A stretch of DNA of 64,000 nt. Origin: Oceanisphaera sp. IT1-181 (GTDB lineage: Bacteria; Pseudomonadota; Gammaproteobacteria; Enterobacterales; Aeromonadaceae). Location of the stretch: NCBI RefSeq assembly GCF_033807535.1, contig NZ_CP136856.1, positions 677,001-741,000 on the forward strand, read 5' to 3'. The notes under the pieces are model-generated. The model was not told the origin of the DNA. It saw only the letters and a program-made list of their open reading frames with translations, and searched no databases. The position numbers and the translations under genes are program-made. Of the stretch, positions 23,878 to 32,828 are shown one piece after another. The first letter of the stretch is position 1, and each line of letters begins with the position of its first letter.

Positions 23878-24909
23878 GTAAACGTTGTTTTCTTGCTCAC
23901 GTACGCGGATAAAGGTAGTGCGCTTGGTCAGTTCTTTTAAGCGTGCCGCTCCCACGTAAGTACAAGTGGAGCGTACGCCGCCCAAGATATCTTGAATGGT
24001 GTCTTCTACAGGGCCACGGAAAGCCAACTGCACGGTTTTACCTTCTGCGGCGCGATACTTGGCCACACCACCTGAGTGCTTGCCCATGGCGCTCGATGAG
24101 CTCATGCCATAGAAGTTCATGTAGGTTTTACCGTCGCGCTCAACCAGCTCGCCACCGCACTCTTCATGTGCGGCTAACATGCCACCTAACATTACAAAAT
24201 CAGCACCACCACCAAAGGCTTTGGCTACGTCGCCAGGGCAGGTGCAACCGCCGTCACCGATGATCTGACCACCTAAACCGTGGGCTGCGTCGGCACATTC
24301 GATAATGGCAGACAGCTGCGGATAACCGACACCGGTTTTTACGCGGGTAGTGCACACCGAGCCTGGGCCTATGCCCACTTTAACGATATCGGCACCGGAT
24401 AAAATTAGCTCTTCCACCATTTCACCGGTTACTACGTTACCGGCAATAATGGTGTGCTTAGGAAATTCTTTGCGCGCGCGGCTAACAAAAGAAGTGAAGT
24501 GTTCGCTGTAGCCGTTAGCCACGTCGATGCAGATAAAGTTCAGCTCATCGGACAGCGCTAACACCTGCTGCAACTTCTCAAAGTCATGGTCGGAAATACC
24601 ACTGGAAACGATCACATGTTGCAATATTTCGGTCGTTTCGCCTTCAACAAAGGCCTGCCACTCGGCGACTGAGTAGTGTTTGTGAACGGCGGTCAGAATG
24701 TCATGTTTTGCCAGTGCTCGGGTCATAGCGAAAGTCGCGACCGTGTCCATGTTAGCGGCAATAATCGGCACACCAGTCCAGCTGCGACCAGAATGCTTAA
24801 ACAAAAACTCGCGGTTGAGTTCTACTTGAGAACGGCTGTTAAGAGTTGAGCGCTTAGGACGGAAAAGTACATCGCTAAAGCCCAGTTTCAAGTCTTCTTC
24901 AATACGCAT
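23866..24909 (-). CDS. guaC: GMP reductase GuaC
   Basis: 347 residues from ATG 24909, identical in length to E. coli GuaC. The start MRIEEDLKLGFSDVLFRPKR is conserved. An ATG 10 codons upstream is not supported by the family, whereas AGGGAA lies about 8 nt before 24909. It has an IMP dehydrogenase-like TIM barrel with catalytic cysteine in GIGPGSVCTTR (about 180-190) and GGADFVMLGGM. It reduces GMP to IMP with NADPH in purine interconversion. A promoter and a terminator-like hairpin lie in the short 5' leader. Confidence 0.97.
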   Translation of the reverse strand: MRIEEDLKLGFSDVLFRPKRSTLNSRSQVELNREFLFKHSGRSWTGVPIIAANMDTVATFAMTRALAKHDILTAVHKHYSVAEWQAFVEGETTEILQHVIVSSGISDHDFEKLQQVLALSDELNFICIDVANGYSEHFTSFVSRARKEFPKHTIIAGNVVTGEMVEELILSGADIVKVGIGPGSVCTTRVKTGVGYPQLSAIIECADAAHGLGGQIIGDGGCTCPGDVAKAFGGGADFVMLGGMLAAHEECGGELVERDGKTYMNFYGMSSSSAMGKHSGGVAKYRAAEGKTVQLAFRGPVEDTIQDILGGVRSTCTYVGAARLKELTKRTTFIRVREQENNVYGKE

Positions 24910-24939
24910 TGGGATATTCCCTAAAAAAGTGACAGGCAC

Positions 24940-24973
24940 AAAAAAACCGGGAGTTTCTTAGGCCCCCGGTTTT
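24940..24973 (-). terminator. terminator-like hairpin in the guaC 5' leader
   Basis: On the minus strand: AAAACCGGG, a 13-nt loop, CCCGGTTTT continuing to a run of seven T. It lies between the proposed guaC promoter and the guaC start (31 bp before it). No minus-strand gene lies upstream to be terminated. It could be an attenuator or a 5' stabilising stem. Confidence 0.6.
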
Positions 24974-24977
24974 CAGC

Positions 24978-25005
24978 ATTCTAGGTTTCTGAAAATATTT
25001 TGCAA
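24978..25005 (-). promoter_or_regulatory. putative sigma-70 promoter of guaC
   Basis: Reading the minus strand: TTGCAA (25005-25000), a 16-bp spacer and TAGAAT (24983-24978). Transcription would start near 24971, at the base of the leader hairpin. Prediction by consensus only. Confidence 0.45.
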
Positions 25006-25152
25006 CACTCTTGACCTAATAATCAGGAATTAAATTGCGCGTTCTGCTCAAGCAATGCAATGAAAGCCAGTAACCGTCTATGATTGAAGGTATCTGCTGT
25101 TACTTTAACCTATGTTGACGTTGTGCGGTGCAGAGCGGGTGAGGAATGCATT

Positions 25153-25584
25153 ATGTCTAAGGCGATGTTTGAAGTGTTGGGGCTAGACCACTTGGCGTTA
25201 AGAGTCAGGCAGCCCATGAGAATGCTGGATTTTTATTGCCGAGTCTTGGGTTGTAAGTTGGAGCGCGAAGTAGCAGATTTGGGCTTGTATCAGTTACGAG
25301 CCGGTAATCATCTAATTGATTTAATTGATATTCAAGGGCCGTTAGGGCGCGACGGTGACCCTGCAGATCAATGTAGAGCGAATATGGACCATTTTTGCTT
25401 GCTGGTGTCGCCCTTTGAAGTGTCACACTTGAGTGCACATTTGAAAAAAAACGGCGTTATTCATGAAAAACCCGTGCTGCGCGTCGGCGCGCAAGGCGAG
25501 GGGTTATCGATTTATTTGTACGATCCTGAAGGCAACCAAGTGGAGCTAAAAGGCTGTCATCTGCCTGAACGAATAGTTAAATAA
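25153..25584 (+). CDS. VOC (glyoxalase/dioxygenase fold) family protein
   Basis: 143 residues forming one vicinal-oxygen-chelate domain. VLGLDHLALRV carries the first metal-ligand position (His). MDHFCLLV supplies a second His, and LYDPEGNQVELKG the terminal Glu. The candidate metal ligands are intact, so a metal-dependent lyase, isomerase or dioxygenase activity is possible; the substrate is unknown. I chose ATG 25153 with GAGG 8 nt upstream. The open frame extends 23 codons further back but without family similarity. It is transcribed alone, divergent from guaC, 152 bp before epmA. Confidence 0.8.
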   Translation: MSKAMFEVLGLDHLALRVRQPMRMLDFYCRVLGCKLEREVADLGLYQLRAGNHLIDLIDIQGPLGRDGDPADQCRANMDHFCLLVSPFEVSHLSAHLKKNGVIHEKPVLRVGAQGEGLSIYLYDPEGNQVELKGCHLPERIVK

Positions 25585-25736
25585 TCACATAGCCTTTACC
25601 TGCTAATTCACACTGTCTGCCTAGCTCAGCTGTTGAGTTAGCTTGGCGCTGGGCGCTTGATGCTGCCTATGCTTATGTCTCAGCTTTCATTTCAGAGCGG
25701 GTTAGGGGTAATATCCTGTTATTTTGGACTCGCCTC

Positions 25737-26711
25737 ATGACCTCTATCGCTTGGCCGCCGACCGCTCCGCTGGCTTTTCTGCAACAAAGAGCGCAAATTT
25801 TAGCGCGTATTCGTCTGTTTTTTGCCGACCGCCATGTGCTGGAAGTGGACACGCCCACTATGGCCAGCGCTGGTGTTACTGATGTGCACCTACATAATTT
25901 TACCACGCGTTTTGTGGGCCCAGGCCAAGCAGACGGACTGGCGTTGTACTTGCAAACCTCCCCTGAATTTCACATGAAACGCCTGCTCGCGGCGGGCTAC
26001 GGCGCCATTTATCAAATTGCCAAAGCCTATCGTAACGAAGAAGCAGGTCGGCTGCATAACCCGGAATTTACCATGCTGGAATGGTACAGACCCGGCTTTG
26101 ACCATCAAGCTTTAATGGATGAAATGGCCGACTTACTGCAGCTGGTGTTGGCCGTGGAAACCCCCACCAGAATCAGCTATCAGCAGGCCTTTATAGAGAC
26201 CTTGGGCGTCTGCCCACTTACTGCTTCTTTAGATGAGCTACGCCTTGTAGGCACAGGCTTAGGCGCCGATGACTTGCTGGCCATAGAAAGCCACAGAGAC
26301 ACACTGTTACAGCTGTTATTTGCCTTTGGCGTTGAACCGCGTATCGGCCAACAGGTGCCATGTTTTGTCTATGACTTTCCTGCTAGCCAAGCAGCCTTGG
26401 CGCGGATTAATCCTCATGATTCTCGCGTGGCGGAGCGCTTTGAAGTGTACTTTAAGGGCATAGAGCTGGCTAATGGCTTTCATGAGCTGACCGATGCCGA
26501 CGAGCAGCGTCGGCGCTTTGAGCTGGATAACCAAGAGCGTGCCGAGCGTGGCTTGGCCGTACGACCGATTGATGAGTACTTACTGGCGGCGCTCGCCCAC
26601 GGTTTACCTCAGTGCGCCGGTGTGGCGCTGGGCATCGACCGCTTGGTCATGTTGGCGCTGGGGGTTGAATCTCTTGAGCAGGTGATTGCTTTTCCGGTAA
26701 CGCGCGCCTGA
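25737..26711 (+). CDS. epmA: EF-P--(R)-beta-lysine ligase EpmA
   Basis: 324 residues (E. coli EpmA/PoxA/GenX 325). It is a class II lysyl-tRNA synthetase catalytic core without the anticodon-binding domain. Motif 2 is YRNEEAGRLHNPEFTMLEWY (about 99-118) and motif 3 is GVALGIDRLVML near the C-terminus. It activates (R)-beta-lysine, made by EpmB, and transfers it to Lys34 of EF-P. It is a single gene. A stem-loop lies 42 bp after the stop. The companion genes epmB and efp lie 2-3 kb upstream, so the pathway is clustered. Confidence 0.97.
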   Translation: MTSIAWPPTAPLAFLQQRAQILARIRLFFADRHVLEVDTPTMASAGVTDVHLHNFTTRFVGPGQADGLALYLQTSPEFHMKRLLAAGYGAIYQIAKAYRNEEAGRLHNPEFTMLEWYRPGFDHQALMDEMADLLQLVLAVETPTRISYQQAFIETLGVCPLTASLDELRLVGTGLGADDLLAIESHRDTLLQLLFAFGVEPRIGQQVPCFVYDFPASQAALARINPHDSRVAERFEVYFKGIELANGFHELTDADEQRRRFELDNQERAERGLAVRPIDEYLLAALAHGLPQCAGVALGIDRLVMLALGVESLEQVIAFPVTRA

Positions 26712-26752
26712 GTGGTGACTTAATCGCTGTTATTAGAGGATAAAAAAGCTTG

Positions 26753-26785
26753 AAAACCTGTTTTCAGTTAAGCAAACAGGTTTTC
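26753..26785 (+). terminator. stem-loop after epmA
   Basis: An 11-bp perfect stem AAAACCTGTTT/AAACAGGTTTT with a 10-nt loop; the T tract is only four and within the stem. A TTTTCAGTTAAG direct repeat overlaps loop and 3' flank. It could be a weak terminator. Confidence 0.55.
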
Positions 26786-26820
26786 AGTTAAGGTTGAAGC
26801 TTAAAACTACCTGATTACGT

Positions 26821-27020
26821 ATGAACCTCAGCCATAATGCACCCTGTTTCGGTTTGTTCTTTGTAGCTGCCCCGTCTCTTTAATAAAGAGGACTTCGGCA
26901 GGCCAGCTCTGCTGGCTGTTACTGAGGTTTAGATTTAAACCAAAACACCAAACCGGGCCGAAGTCCTCTTCGCCGAAGAGACGGGCCCCTACAAGGTCGA
27001 AATACCAAACTGAGCCTCAT
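26821..27020. repeat. 200-bp palindromic (MITE-like) element
   Basis: Terminal inverted repeats ATGAACCTCAG (26821) and CTGAGCCTCAT (ends 27020). Long imperfect inner arms include CCCGTCTCTT...AAGAGGACTTCGGC (26871-26899) facing its complement (26958-26986). A small CCAGC/GCTGG hairpin lies in the centre. No open frame inside. A partial further copy of the arm (CGAAGAGGCGGCACC) lies at about 27030. This is the only large stretch of non-genic DNA in the window (26712-27257). Confidence 0.65.
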
Positions 27021-27109
27021 ATTCTTTACCGAAGAGGCGGCACCTCCCTGTAACCTATTGAATTCATTGGTGCTGAGTTCACTGAAACATGGCTGAGCTT
27101 TGCGGGTAA

Positions 27110-27220
27110 TCAGGTAAAACTAAACCTCGCCCACTCAAGCGACACCGGCAACTCGGCGGCGCGACTTAAACTGCCATTTTCCGCCATGCTGACAAACAGT
27201 CGCAGTTGCTTGAGGGGCAC
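27110..27220 (-). pseudogene. remnant of a LysR-family regulator (N-terminal fragment)
   Basis: A 36-codon open frame starting GTG at 27220. Residues 1-27 read like the start of a LysR winged-helix domain (LKQLRLFVSMAENGSLSRAA). The match stops at about residue 27, just before the recognition helix, and TGA follows after nine unrelated codons. No further LysR sequence is visible downstream. It is probably a deletion remnant. It lies between the palindromic element and the mscM stop codon. Confidence 0.6.
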
Positions 27221-27257
27221 TCCTTTAACGTCGGCTGCTGCAAGTGAAAACCCGCAC

Positions 27258-30200
27258 TTAGTCGCTGGCTTTGGTCGGCGATTTCGGCGTTAAGTCGCTC
27301 GGCTTTAAGTCTGCCGCTTTTAGCATAGCGTTCATCTGTTGCTCACCCAAAAGGCGAATATCCACCTGCTGGTGCGGTATTTTAATGTCGTATTTGCGCA
27401 AGCGTGTCAGCAACAAGTTATGCAGCTCATGGGTCATCGGCATGCGATAGCTCATGTTTTCCACATACACCCGTACCTCGTAAACCAGCGCCGAGTCGGT
27501 CAGCTCTACCAAAAACACTTCTGGCGCGGGAGTCTCGAGAATGCGGCTGCACTCTTCGATGGCTTCATAAGTAATGCGCTGCACTAGGTCGATGTCCGCA
27601 TCCAATCGCACCCGCACCATCAAGCGCACCCGAGTAATGGCATCCGAAAGTGACCAGTTCACAAATTGCTCGGTAATAAAGGCTTTGTTGGGCACGATAA
27701 TTTCGCGTCTGTCCCAGTCGACTATGGTGGTGGCGCGGGTTTTTATTTTAGAAATAGTACCGGTCAGCTCGCGTATGGTTACGGTGTCGCCGATACGGAT
27801 CGGTTTTTCAAATAAAATAATCAAGCCAGACACGAAGTTGGCAAAGATTTCCTGTAAACCAAAGCCTAAGCCTACCGAGAGTGCGGCCACCAGCCACTGG
27901 GTTTTTGACCAGTCGATACCAAGCATGCCAAAGGTGGTGAAAGCGCCAATGATCAGCACTATGTACTTAGAGATAGTGGTAATGGCAAAGCCGGTGCCGG
28001 GCGATAAATCGATGTGCTGTAATACGCTGAGCTCCATCAGGCCGGGTAAATTGCGCGCCGTGATCCACGTCAGCACAATCAAGAACAAGGCGATGACTAA
28101 GTCTTTCAGTGAAATGGGTGTCAGTGAATCTTCACCGGCCAGCGAACTGGATACCTGCCACACTTCTATGCTGTCGAGAAAGCTAAAGGCGGTATTAATT
28201 TCAGACCACAGCAGCATTAGGCTGAGCAAGAAGCCCAGCATCAGCGCGGAACGTAATAAGCCTAACGACTGGGCGCTGATGGTGTCCAAGTCTACTTCGT
28301 CCACAGCGGCGGCTTCTGCCTCTGGACTAGGGCTGCTTAAATTACCGTCTGTGGTTTCATCTTTTTCTTTACGTTGGGCCAAGATCTCCGCTCGTTTGGC
28401 TTTAGCACGATCAAAAGCCAAACGGCGGCGCTGGAGCAGCATCCAGCGGCGCACTAGGTAATAAAACATTAAGAAACCCATGCCGACTAGCACTGAGACT
28501 TCCAGCTGGCGCAGCAGGGTGTGAGCGGTAAATAAATAGCCCATTAACGCCGCTATTAAGGCCATTAACGGTGAGATGATTAATATTGCCCACAGCATGT
28601 GGTTAACCACGGTCAGATGATCTTTGCGCGGGGGCGAGACTAATAACGGCAAGTCTTCTCGGTACATGCGCCATGAGAACAGGCTAGTCAGTAAGCAGAT
28701 AACGATGAAACTGAGTCGGCCTAGGGTGTCATATATCGAAAACTCTCGATAATCCCGTGCGAAGTATAAGATCAATAAGGCGGGTAATAAAGACAGCATC
28801 AGGCTCTGAAACTGCTTCCAAATGCGCCTTACTCGGTCGTGGTTCAGATTAAAATGTACGATCAATAAGCCGTTACTCAGCATCAGGTTACGGGCGCATA
28901 ATAAGATAAATACCGGCAACATCAGCTGGGTTAAGGCATTGGCCAGTGCCACCACCACAGGTGGCGCCCACGGGGAGTTGATGGCATTACCGAGTAAAGA
29001 TAACAGCGCCGGTATCGGCATGGCCGTGAGCAGGCTCAGCAGCAGAGTATTAAAGGTGTAGTCGTATCTATCTTGGGTCACATTGCCGATGTGTGCGCTA
29101 ATGCGCTCTAAATAGGCGCGCAAGCTGCGCCGACTCATCACGCCCAAATAGATAACCAGCAGGGAGCTTAAGCCGTAAAGGGTTAAGCTGGCACCACTTT
29201 GCTGCATTAACGTCTGGGGGACGGCAGTCCACGTCGAAAGAGTCAGCAACCAGCCGAAGGTTTCCATGATGGCGCTAGGGAATTGGCTCCCAATGGGGCG
29301 CAAGTCTGGCAGCCAGAATAGGCGCTCATCGGTGAGGGCTCGAATTTCTTGCAGCTGATTATTTTGTCGGCTGTAGGCCACCTTAAGGCGGGTTTGCTCA
29401 TGAATTTGATTGTCGGTGGCGCTGACTAACCGTTCCAATAAACGCTGCTGAGTGGCTAATAACTCATCCACTTGTAAGCGTTGCGTCTCGGTAATGCTTT
29501 GTGCTTTATCACTGAGCAGCAGCTCGGTGCGATAGTTATTATTTCTGAGATTATCGAGCGTCTCTTGATAGCCGTATTTATCGACGCGACTTTGCACTAT
29601 GCGTGCTTCTAACTGCCCTAAGGAGTAAGGGGCGGGCAGCTCGCTGAGCCGGTTACGCAAGTTTTCGCCAAAACCTCGGCTCACCTGCAGCCATTCTAGC
29701 TGCTCTTTGAGATTGGCTTTCATGTCGGTCAGCTCGGAGGCGGCGCGCTCCACGGTTTGATATTCCAGTTGCAAGGCTTCGACGTCACGGCTTTTTTCAT
29801 TTAATAACGCCGATAAGCGCTGGTTGATCGTCTGTTGTTCAAGCAGTAACTGGGCGTCGCTTGCTACTTCATCCAGTAGGCGGTCACTTTCGTCAATCGT
29901 CTCTTGGGTGATGGCGCGGCGCAATTCATTTTGCCGTTGTTGCAGAGCCTCTATTTTAGCGTCGGCATTTTGCAACTGGCGTTGCAGAATATCTAATTTG
30001 ATGCGGTTGATGGTGTCTTTATTGCTGGAGGATAACTCTTCTAGTTCAAGAGCTTGAATGCGGTGTTGCAGGTGTTGCTCTCGGGCCAAGATCAGCGTGC
30101 GCATTGCGGTTTCTTTGCGGCCACGAGTGTCGGCAAATTGCAGTTTATCCAGTGACTGTTGGGTATCCCGCATTTGCTGGCGCAATTCATCGAGCAAGTC

Positions 30201-30623
30201 GTGCAGGCCAGTGTTGCTTAATTCTTGCAAGTTTAGCGCGTTGGTCAGCTCTTCGCGCTGGCGTCTAATGCCTAAGCGTTGAGCTTGAGTTTCCACTAAC
30301 TCTTGCTGGGCGGCTTCTTCATCCAGCTCGGTAATGTAGCCAAGATCGTCGGGTTTAAGATTAGCTTGCTCTTTTTCAAGTTCTTTCAGTGCTGCCGGGT
30401 AGCCCTCCATAAAGGATTGATAGTCTTTCGCTTGTTCTTTATAGCGATCGCCTTCGCGCACCAGTTGCAGCGCCTGATTGTAGTCTTCCCGCAGTTTCTT
30501 AAGCTCAGGCTGCTCCCCTTCGGGGATCTCAGCCAGCAGGGCTTCAATGTCGGCGACCTTTTGATCAGCCAATAACGGGGCGGAAAATAATAAGGTTAGC
30601 AATACTAGGATGGGCGCAAACAC
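27258..30623 (-). CDS. mscM: miniconductance mechanosensitive channel MscM
   Basis: 1121 residues (E. coli MscM/YjeP 1107). A signal peptide (1-19) is followed by a 450-residue periplasmic coiled-coil domain rich in Glu, Gln and Leu, then about 11 membrane segments between residues 470 and 930. The C-terminal MscS domain holds the pore helix and cytoplasmic vestibule (ALSVGLGFGLQEIFANFVSG, then PIRIGDTVTI). The channel opens on hypo-osmotic stress. Downstream of psd on the same strand, as in enterobacteria; the 77-bp gap shows no terminator, so a psd-mscM operon is likely. Confidence 0.96.
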   Translation of the reverse strand: MFAPILVLLTLLFSAPLLADQKVADIEALLAEIPEGEQPELKKLREDYNQALQLVREGDRYKEQAKDYQSFMEGYPAALKELEKEQANLKPDDLGYITELDEEAAQQELVETQAQRLGIRRQREELTNALNLQELSNTGLHDLLDELRQQMRDTQQSLDKLQFADTRGRKETAMRTLILAREQHLQHRIQALELEELSSSNKDTINRIKLDILQRQLQNADAKIEALQQRQNELRRAITQETIDESDRLLDEVASDAQLLLEQQTINQRLSALLNEKSRDVEALQLEYQTVERAASELTDMKANLKEQLEWLQVSRGFGENLRNRLSELPAPYSLGQLEARIVQSRVDKYGYQETLDNLRNNNYRTELLLSDKAQSITETQRLQVDELLATQQRLLERLVSATDNQIHEQTRLKVAYSRQNNQLQEIRALTDERLFWLPDLRPIGSQFPSAIMETFGWLLTLSTWTAVPQTLMQQSGASLTLYGLSSLLVIYLGVMSRRSLRAYLERISAHIGNVTQDRYDYTFNTLLLSLLTAMPIPALLSLLGNAINSPWAPPVVVALANALTQLMLPVFILLCARNLMLSNGLLIVHFNLNHDRVRRIWKQFQSLMLSLLPALLILYFARDYREFSIYDTLGRLSFIVICLLTSLFSWRMYREDLPLLVSPPRKDHLTVVNHMLWAILIISPLMALIAALMGYLFTAHTLLRQLEVSVLVGMGFLMFYYLVRRWMLLQRRRLAFDRAKAKRAEILAQRKEKDETTDGNLSSPSPEAEAAAVDEVDLDTISAQSLGLLRSALMLGFLLSLMLLWSEINTAFSFLDSIEVWQVSSSLAGEDSLTPISLKDLVIALFLIVLTWITARNLPGLMELSVLQHIDLSPGTGFAITTISKYIVLIIGAFTTFGMLGIDWSKTQWLVAALSVGLGFGLQEIFANFVSGLIILFEKPIRIGDTVTIRELTGTISKIKTRATTIVDWDRREIIVPNKAFITEQFVNWSLSDAITRVRLMVRVRLDADIDLVQRITYEAIEECSRILETPAPEVFLVELTDSALVYEVRVYVENMSYRMPMTHELHNLLLTRLRKYDIKIPHQQVDIRLLGEQQMNAMLKAADLKPSDLTPKSPTKASD

Positions 30624-30700
30624 GGCGGGCTCTCAATAAAAAGAAATATCAGACCGCAGCAGAGCACTGCCGCGGTCAATAGCTTTCTGGCGTAGCTAGT

Positions 30701-31588
30701 TTAATTATTATCTAATTCATGCTCAATGCTTGCTGAGTTAAGGGTACCAAATTCGGTGCCCATACGGGTGGGAGTGCCAGGCAATAAATGCTCAGCCAAG
30801 CTAACTTGTCCTGGGGCAAACAAGCACACCACTGTGCTGCCCAATTTAAAGCGACCCATCTCGTCCCCTTTGGCTAAGCGCGGCGCCGTGTCTGGCTTGT
30901 AATCCCAGCGCTGAATACGCTTGCCTGCCGGCGGCGTGACGGTACCTGCCCATACGGTTTCGATGCTGGCTACTATGGTTGCACCTACTAGCACCATGGC
31001 CATGGGGCCGGCGACCGTATCAAACACGCAGACTACCCGCTCGTTTCGGGCAAATAGCTCGGGCACGCGAGAGGCGGTCAGCGGATTGACCGAAAATAAT
31101 TCGCCGGGCACATAAATCATGGTTTTCAATATGCCATCGAGCGGCATATGAATACGATGATAATCCTTGGGTGCCAAGTAAATGGTGGCGAAGTCGCCGC
31201 CCATAAAAGGTGCGGCCAGCGCTTTATCGCCACCGAGCAGGGTGCGAGCGCTGTAATCATGGCCTTTCGCCTGAATAATGCGGCCTTGCTGAATCGGCGC
31301 CAACTGACTAATGGCGCCATCCACGGGCATGGCCAGCACTTGCTCGTCTTCTACCACAGGGCGGGCATCGGCTTTTAGCGCACGGGTAAAAAAGTCGTTA
31401 AAGCTGGCGTAATGAGCGGGGTTTTCATGCAAGGCCTCACGCATATTGACCTGATATTGGCGGATAAAACGGGTGATCATCCACTGGGGCAGGCGGCCGC
31501 CTTCTTTGGCGGCTAACCGACCCACCAAGCGTGAGACTAAGTGCTTGGGCATTAAATATTGCAGTAAAATCTTTAAATGATCTGTCAT
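30701..31588 (-). CDS. psd: phosphatidylserine decarboxylase proenzyme
   Basis: 295 residues (E. coli 322). The autocleavage motif LGST is at 249-252. Ser251 becomes the pyruvoyl prosthetic group of the alpha chain. PKDYHRIHMPLDG carries the catalytic histidines. The enzyme converts phosphatidylserine to phosphatidylethanolamine at the inner membrane. It is the first gene of psd-mscM. rsgA lies 114 bp upstream on the same strand, the conserved E. coli order rsgA-psd-mscM. The C-terminus is short after GTEFGTLN. Confidence 0.97.
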   Translation of the reverse strand: MTDHLKILLQYLMPKHLVSRLVGRLAAKEGGRLPQWMITRFIRQYQVNMREALHENPAHYASFNDFFTRALKADARPVVEDEQVLAMPVDGAISQLAPIQQGRIIQAKGHDYSARTLLGGDKALAAPFMGGDFATIYLAPKDYHRIHMPLDGILKTMIYVPGELFSVNPLTASRVPELFARNERVVCVFDTVAGPMAMVLVGATIVASIETVWAGTVTPPAGKRIQRWDYKPDTAPRLAKGDEMGRFKLGSTVVCLFAPGQVSLAEHLLPGTPTRMGTEFGTLNSASIEHELDNN

Positions 31589-31702
31589 TGATATGCTTCC
31601 GAAAGGTACTTTTTACTGTGTTAGGTGAATTGTTATTAAGCCACGTGTAGGTGGCTTGGTAATGGTGTCACTATTGTAAGTGAGCTTATAACTGTGAATA
31701 AA

Positions 31703-32740
31703 TCACAGCGAATTAGGGTGGTGGCGCGTCGGCTTATCGGCCATGGCCGCCATAATACGGTGATAGCTTTCTAAACGTTCTGGGTGAATGCGGCCATCTG
31801 CTGTGGCTTCTTGTAACAAGCAACCCGGATCCTTGCCGTGGGTGCAGTCGCGAAAGCGACAACCACCCAGATAATCACGAAATTCGCGAAAACACCACGC
31901 CACGCGCTCTGGGGCCAAGTGCCAGAGCGAAAACTCCCGAATACCCGGCGAGTCAATTAAAGAGCCGCCCGAGGGGAAGTGATACAGCCGAGCGGTGGTG
32001 GTGGTATGTTGGCCAAGGCCCGAGTTATCGGATACCGCACCGGTAACGGCGCCCACCTCTGGCATAACCGCATTGACGATGGACGACTTACCCACGCCAG
32101 ACTGGCCGACAAAAATACTAATATGGTCGTTGAACGCTTGTTTGAGTTCTTCAAGCCCTTCGCCGGTATCGCAGCTCACATACAGCACTTGATAGCCAAT
32201 GTCACAATAGCGTTGCAGCAGTGTTTCGGCGTGCGCGCGCTCTTCTGTGGTTAACAAGTCCACCTTGTTCAACACTATCATGGGCGGCATATCCACATCT
32301 TCGGCAGCCACTAAATAGCGGTCTATTACATGACAGCTCAGCTCTGGCAGCACCGAAGAGACCAATACTATTTGGTCGATATTGGCCGCGACCGGCTTAA
32401 CGCCGTCGTAGAAGTCTGGACGGGTGAGTACGGTTTTTCTCGGATGTATCGCCTCAACTACGCCGCTAATGCCTTGGCTGGTGTCTATGCCGGGGCGCCA
32501 GGCGACTTTATCGCCGGTGACGATAGAGCCGATAGTGCGCCTTAAGTTGCAGCGATGAATTTGCTGCTCGCCGTCTTCTATGTCGGCATGCTGGCCAAAG
32601 CGGCTGATCACCAGCCCATCTTGTTGAGGGCCCAGCTGGCTGTCGTCTATGGTATCGGCGGCATTGCGCTTGAGGCGGCGGTTGTGATTATCACTGACCC
32701 GCCGGGACTGGCCTTGGTTGAGCTTTTTTCTCTTGGTCAT
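31703..32740 (-). CDS. rsgA: ribosome small-subunit biogenesis GTPase RsgA
   Basis: 345 residues (E. coli 350). N-terminal OB fold (about 35-100), then a circularly permuted GTPase: NKVD (G4, 158-161) precedes the P-loop GQSGVGKSS (212-220) and DSPG (G3). The C-terminal zinc knuckle is CRFRDCTHGKDPGC. It releases RbfA and checks the decoding centre late in 30S maturation. A basic N-terminus (MTKRKKLNQGQSRR) is typical. It is divergent from orn with 88 bp between starts. Confidence 0.97.
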   Translation of the reverse strand: MTKRKKLNQGQSRRVSDNHNRRLKRNAADTIDDSQLGPQQDGLVISRFGQHADIEDGEQQIHRCNLRRTIGSIVTGDKVAWRPGIDTSQGISGVVEAIHPRKTVLTRPDFYDGVKPVAANIDQIVLVSSVLPELSCHVIDRYLVAAEDVDMPPMIVLNKVDLLTTEERAHAETLLQRYCDIGYQVLYVSCDTGEGLEELKQAFNDHISIFVGQSGVGKSSIVNAVMPEVGAVTGAVSDNSGLGQHTTTTARLYHFPSGGSLIDSPGIREFSLWHLAPERVAWCFREFRDYLGGCRFRDCTHGKDPGCLLQEATADGRIHPERLESYHRIMAAMADKPTRHHPNSL

Positions 32741-32828
32741 GATATTCCTAAATCGGTATTTATAAGCCGCTATGATACACTTTCCTGTTTCAACTTGTCC
32801 TTATTGCCACCGAGCTTTGCGAGATAAT

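Noticed and set aside
24909..25005. Purine riboswitch upstream of guaC
   Set aside because: The leader is too short for an aptamer; only a single hairpin with a T-run is present.
27574..28461. A 295-codon open frame on the plus strand opposite mscM
   Set aside because: It lies wholly antisense to the conserved mscM transmembrane region, has Ser/Lys-skewed composition typical of reversed coding sequence, and has no family resemblance or ribosome-binding site.
32772..32828. N-terminal extension of orn
   Set aside because: The 19 extra codons lack family similarity; the 181-residue form from ATG 32829 matches known oligoribonucleases exactly.
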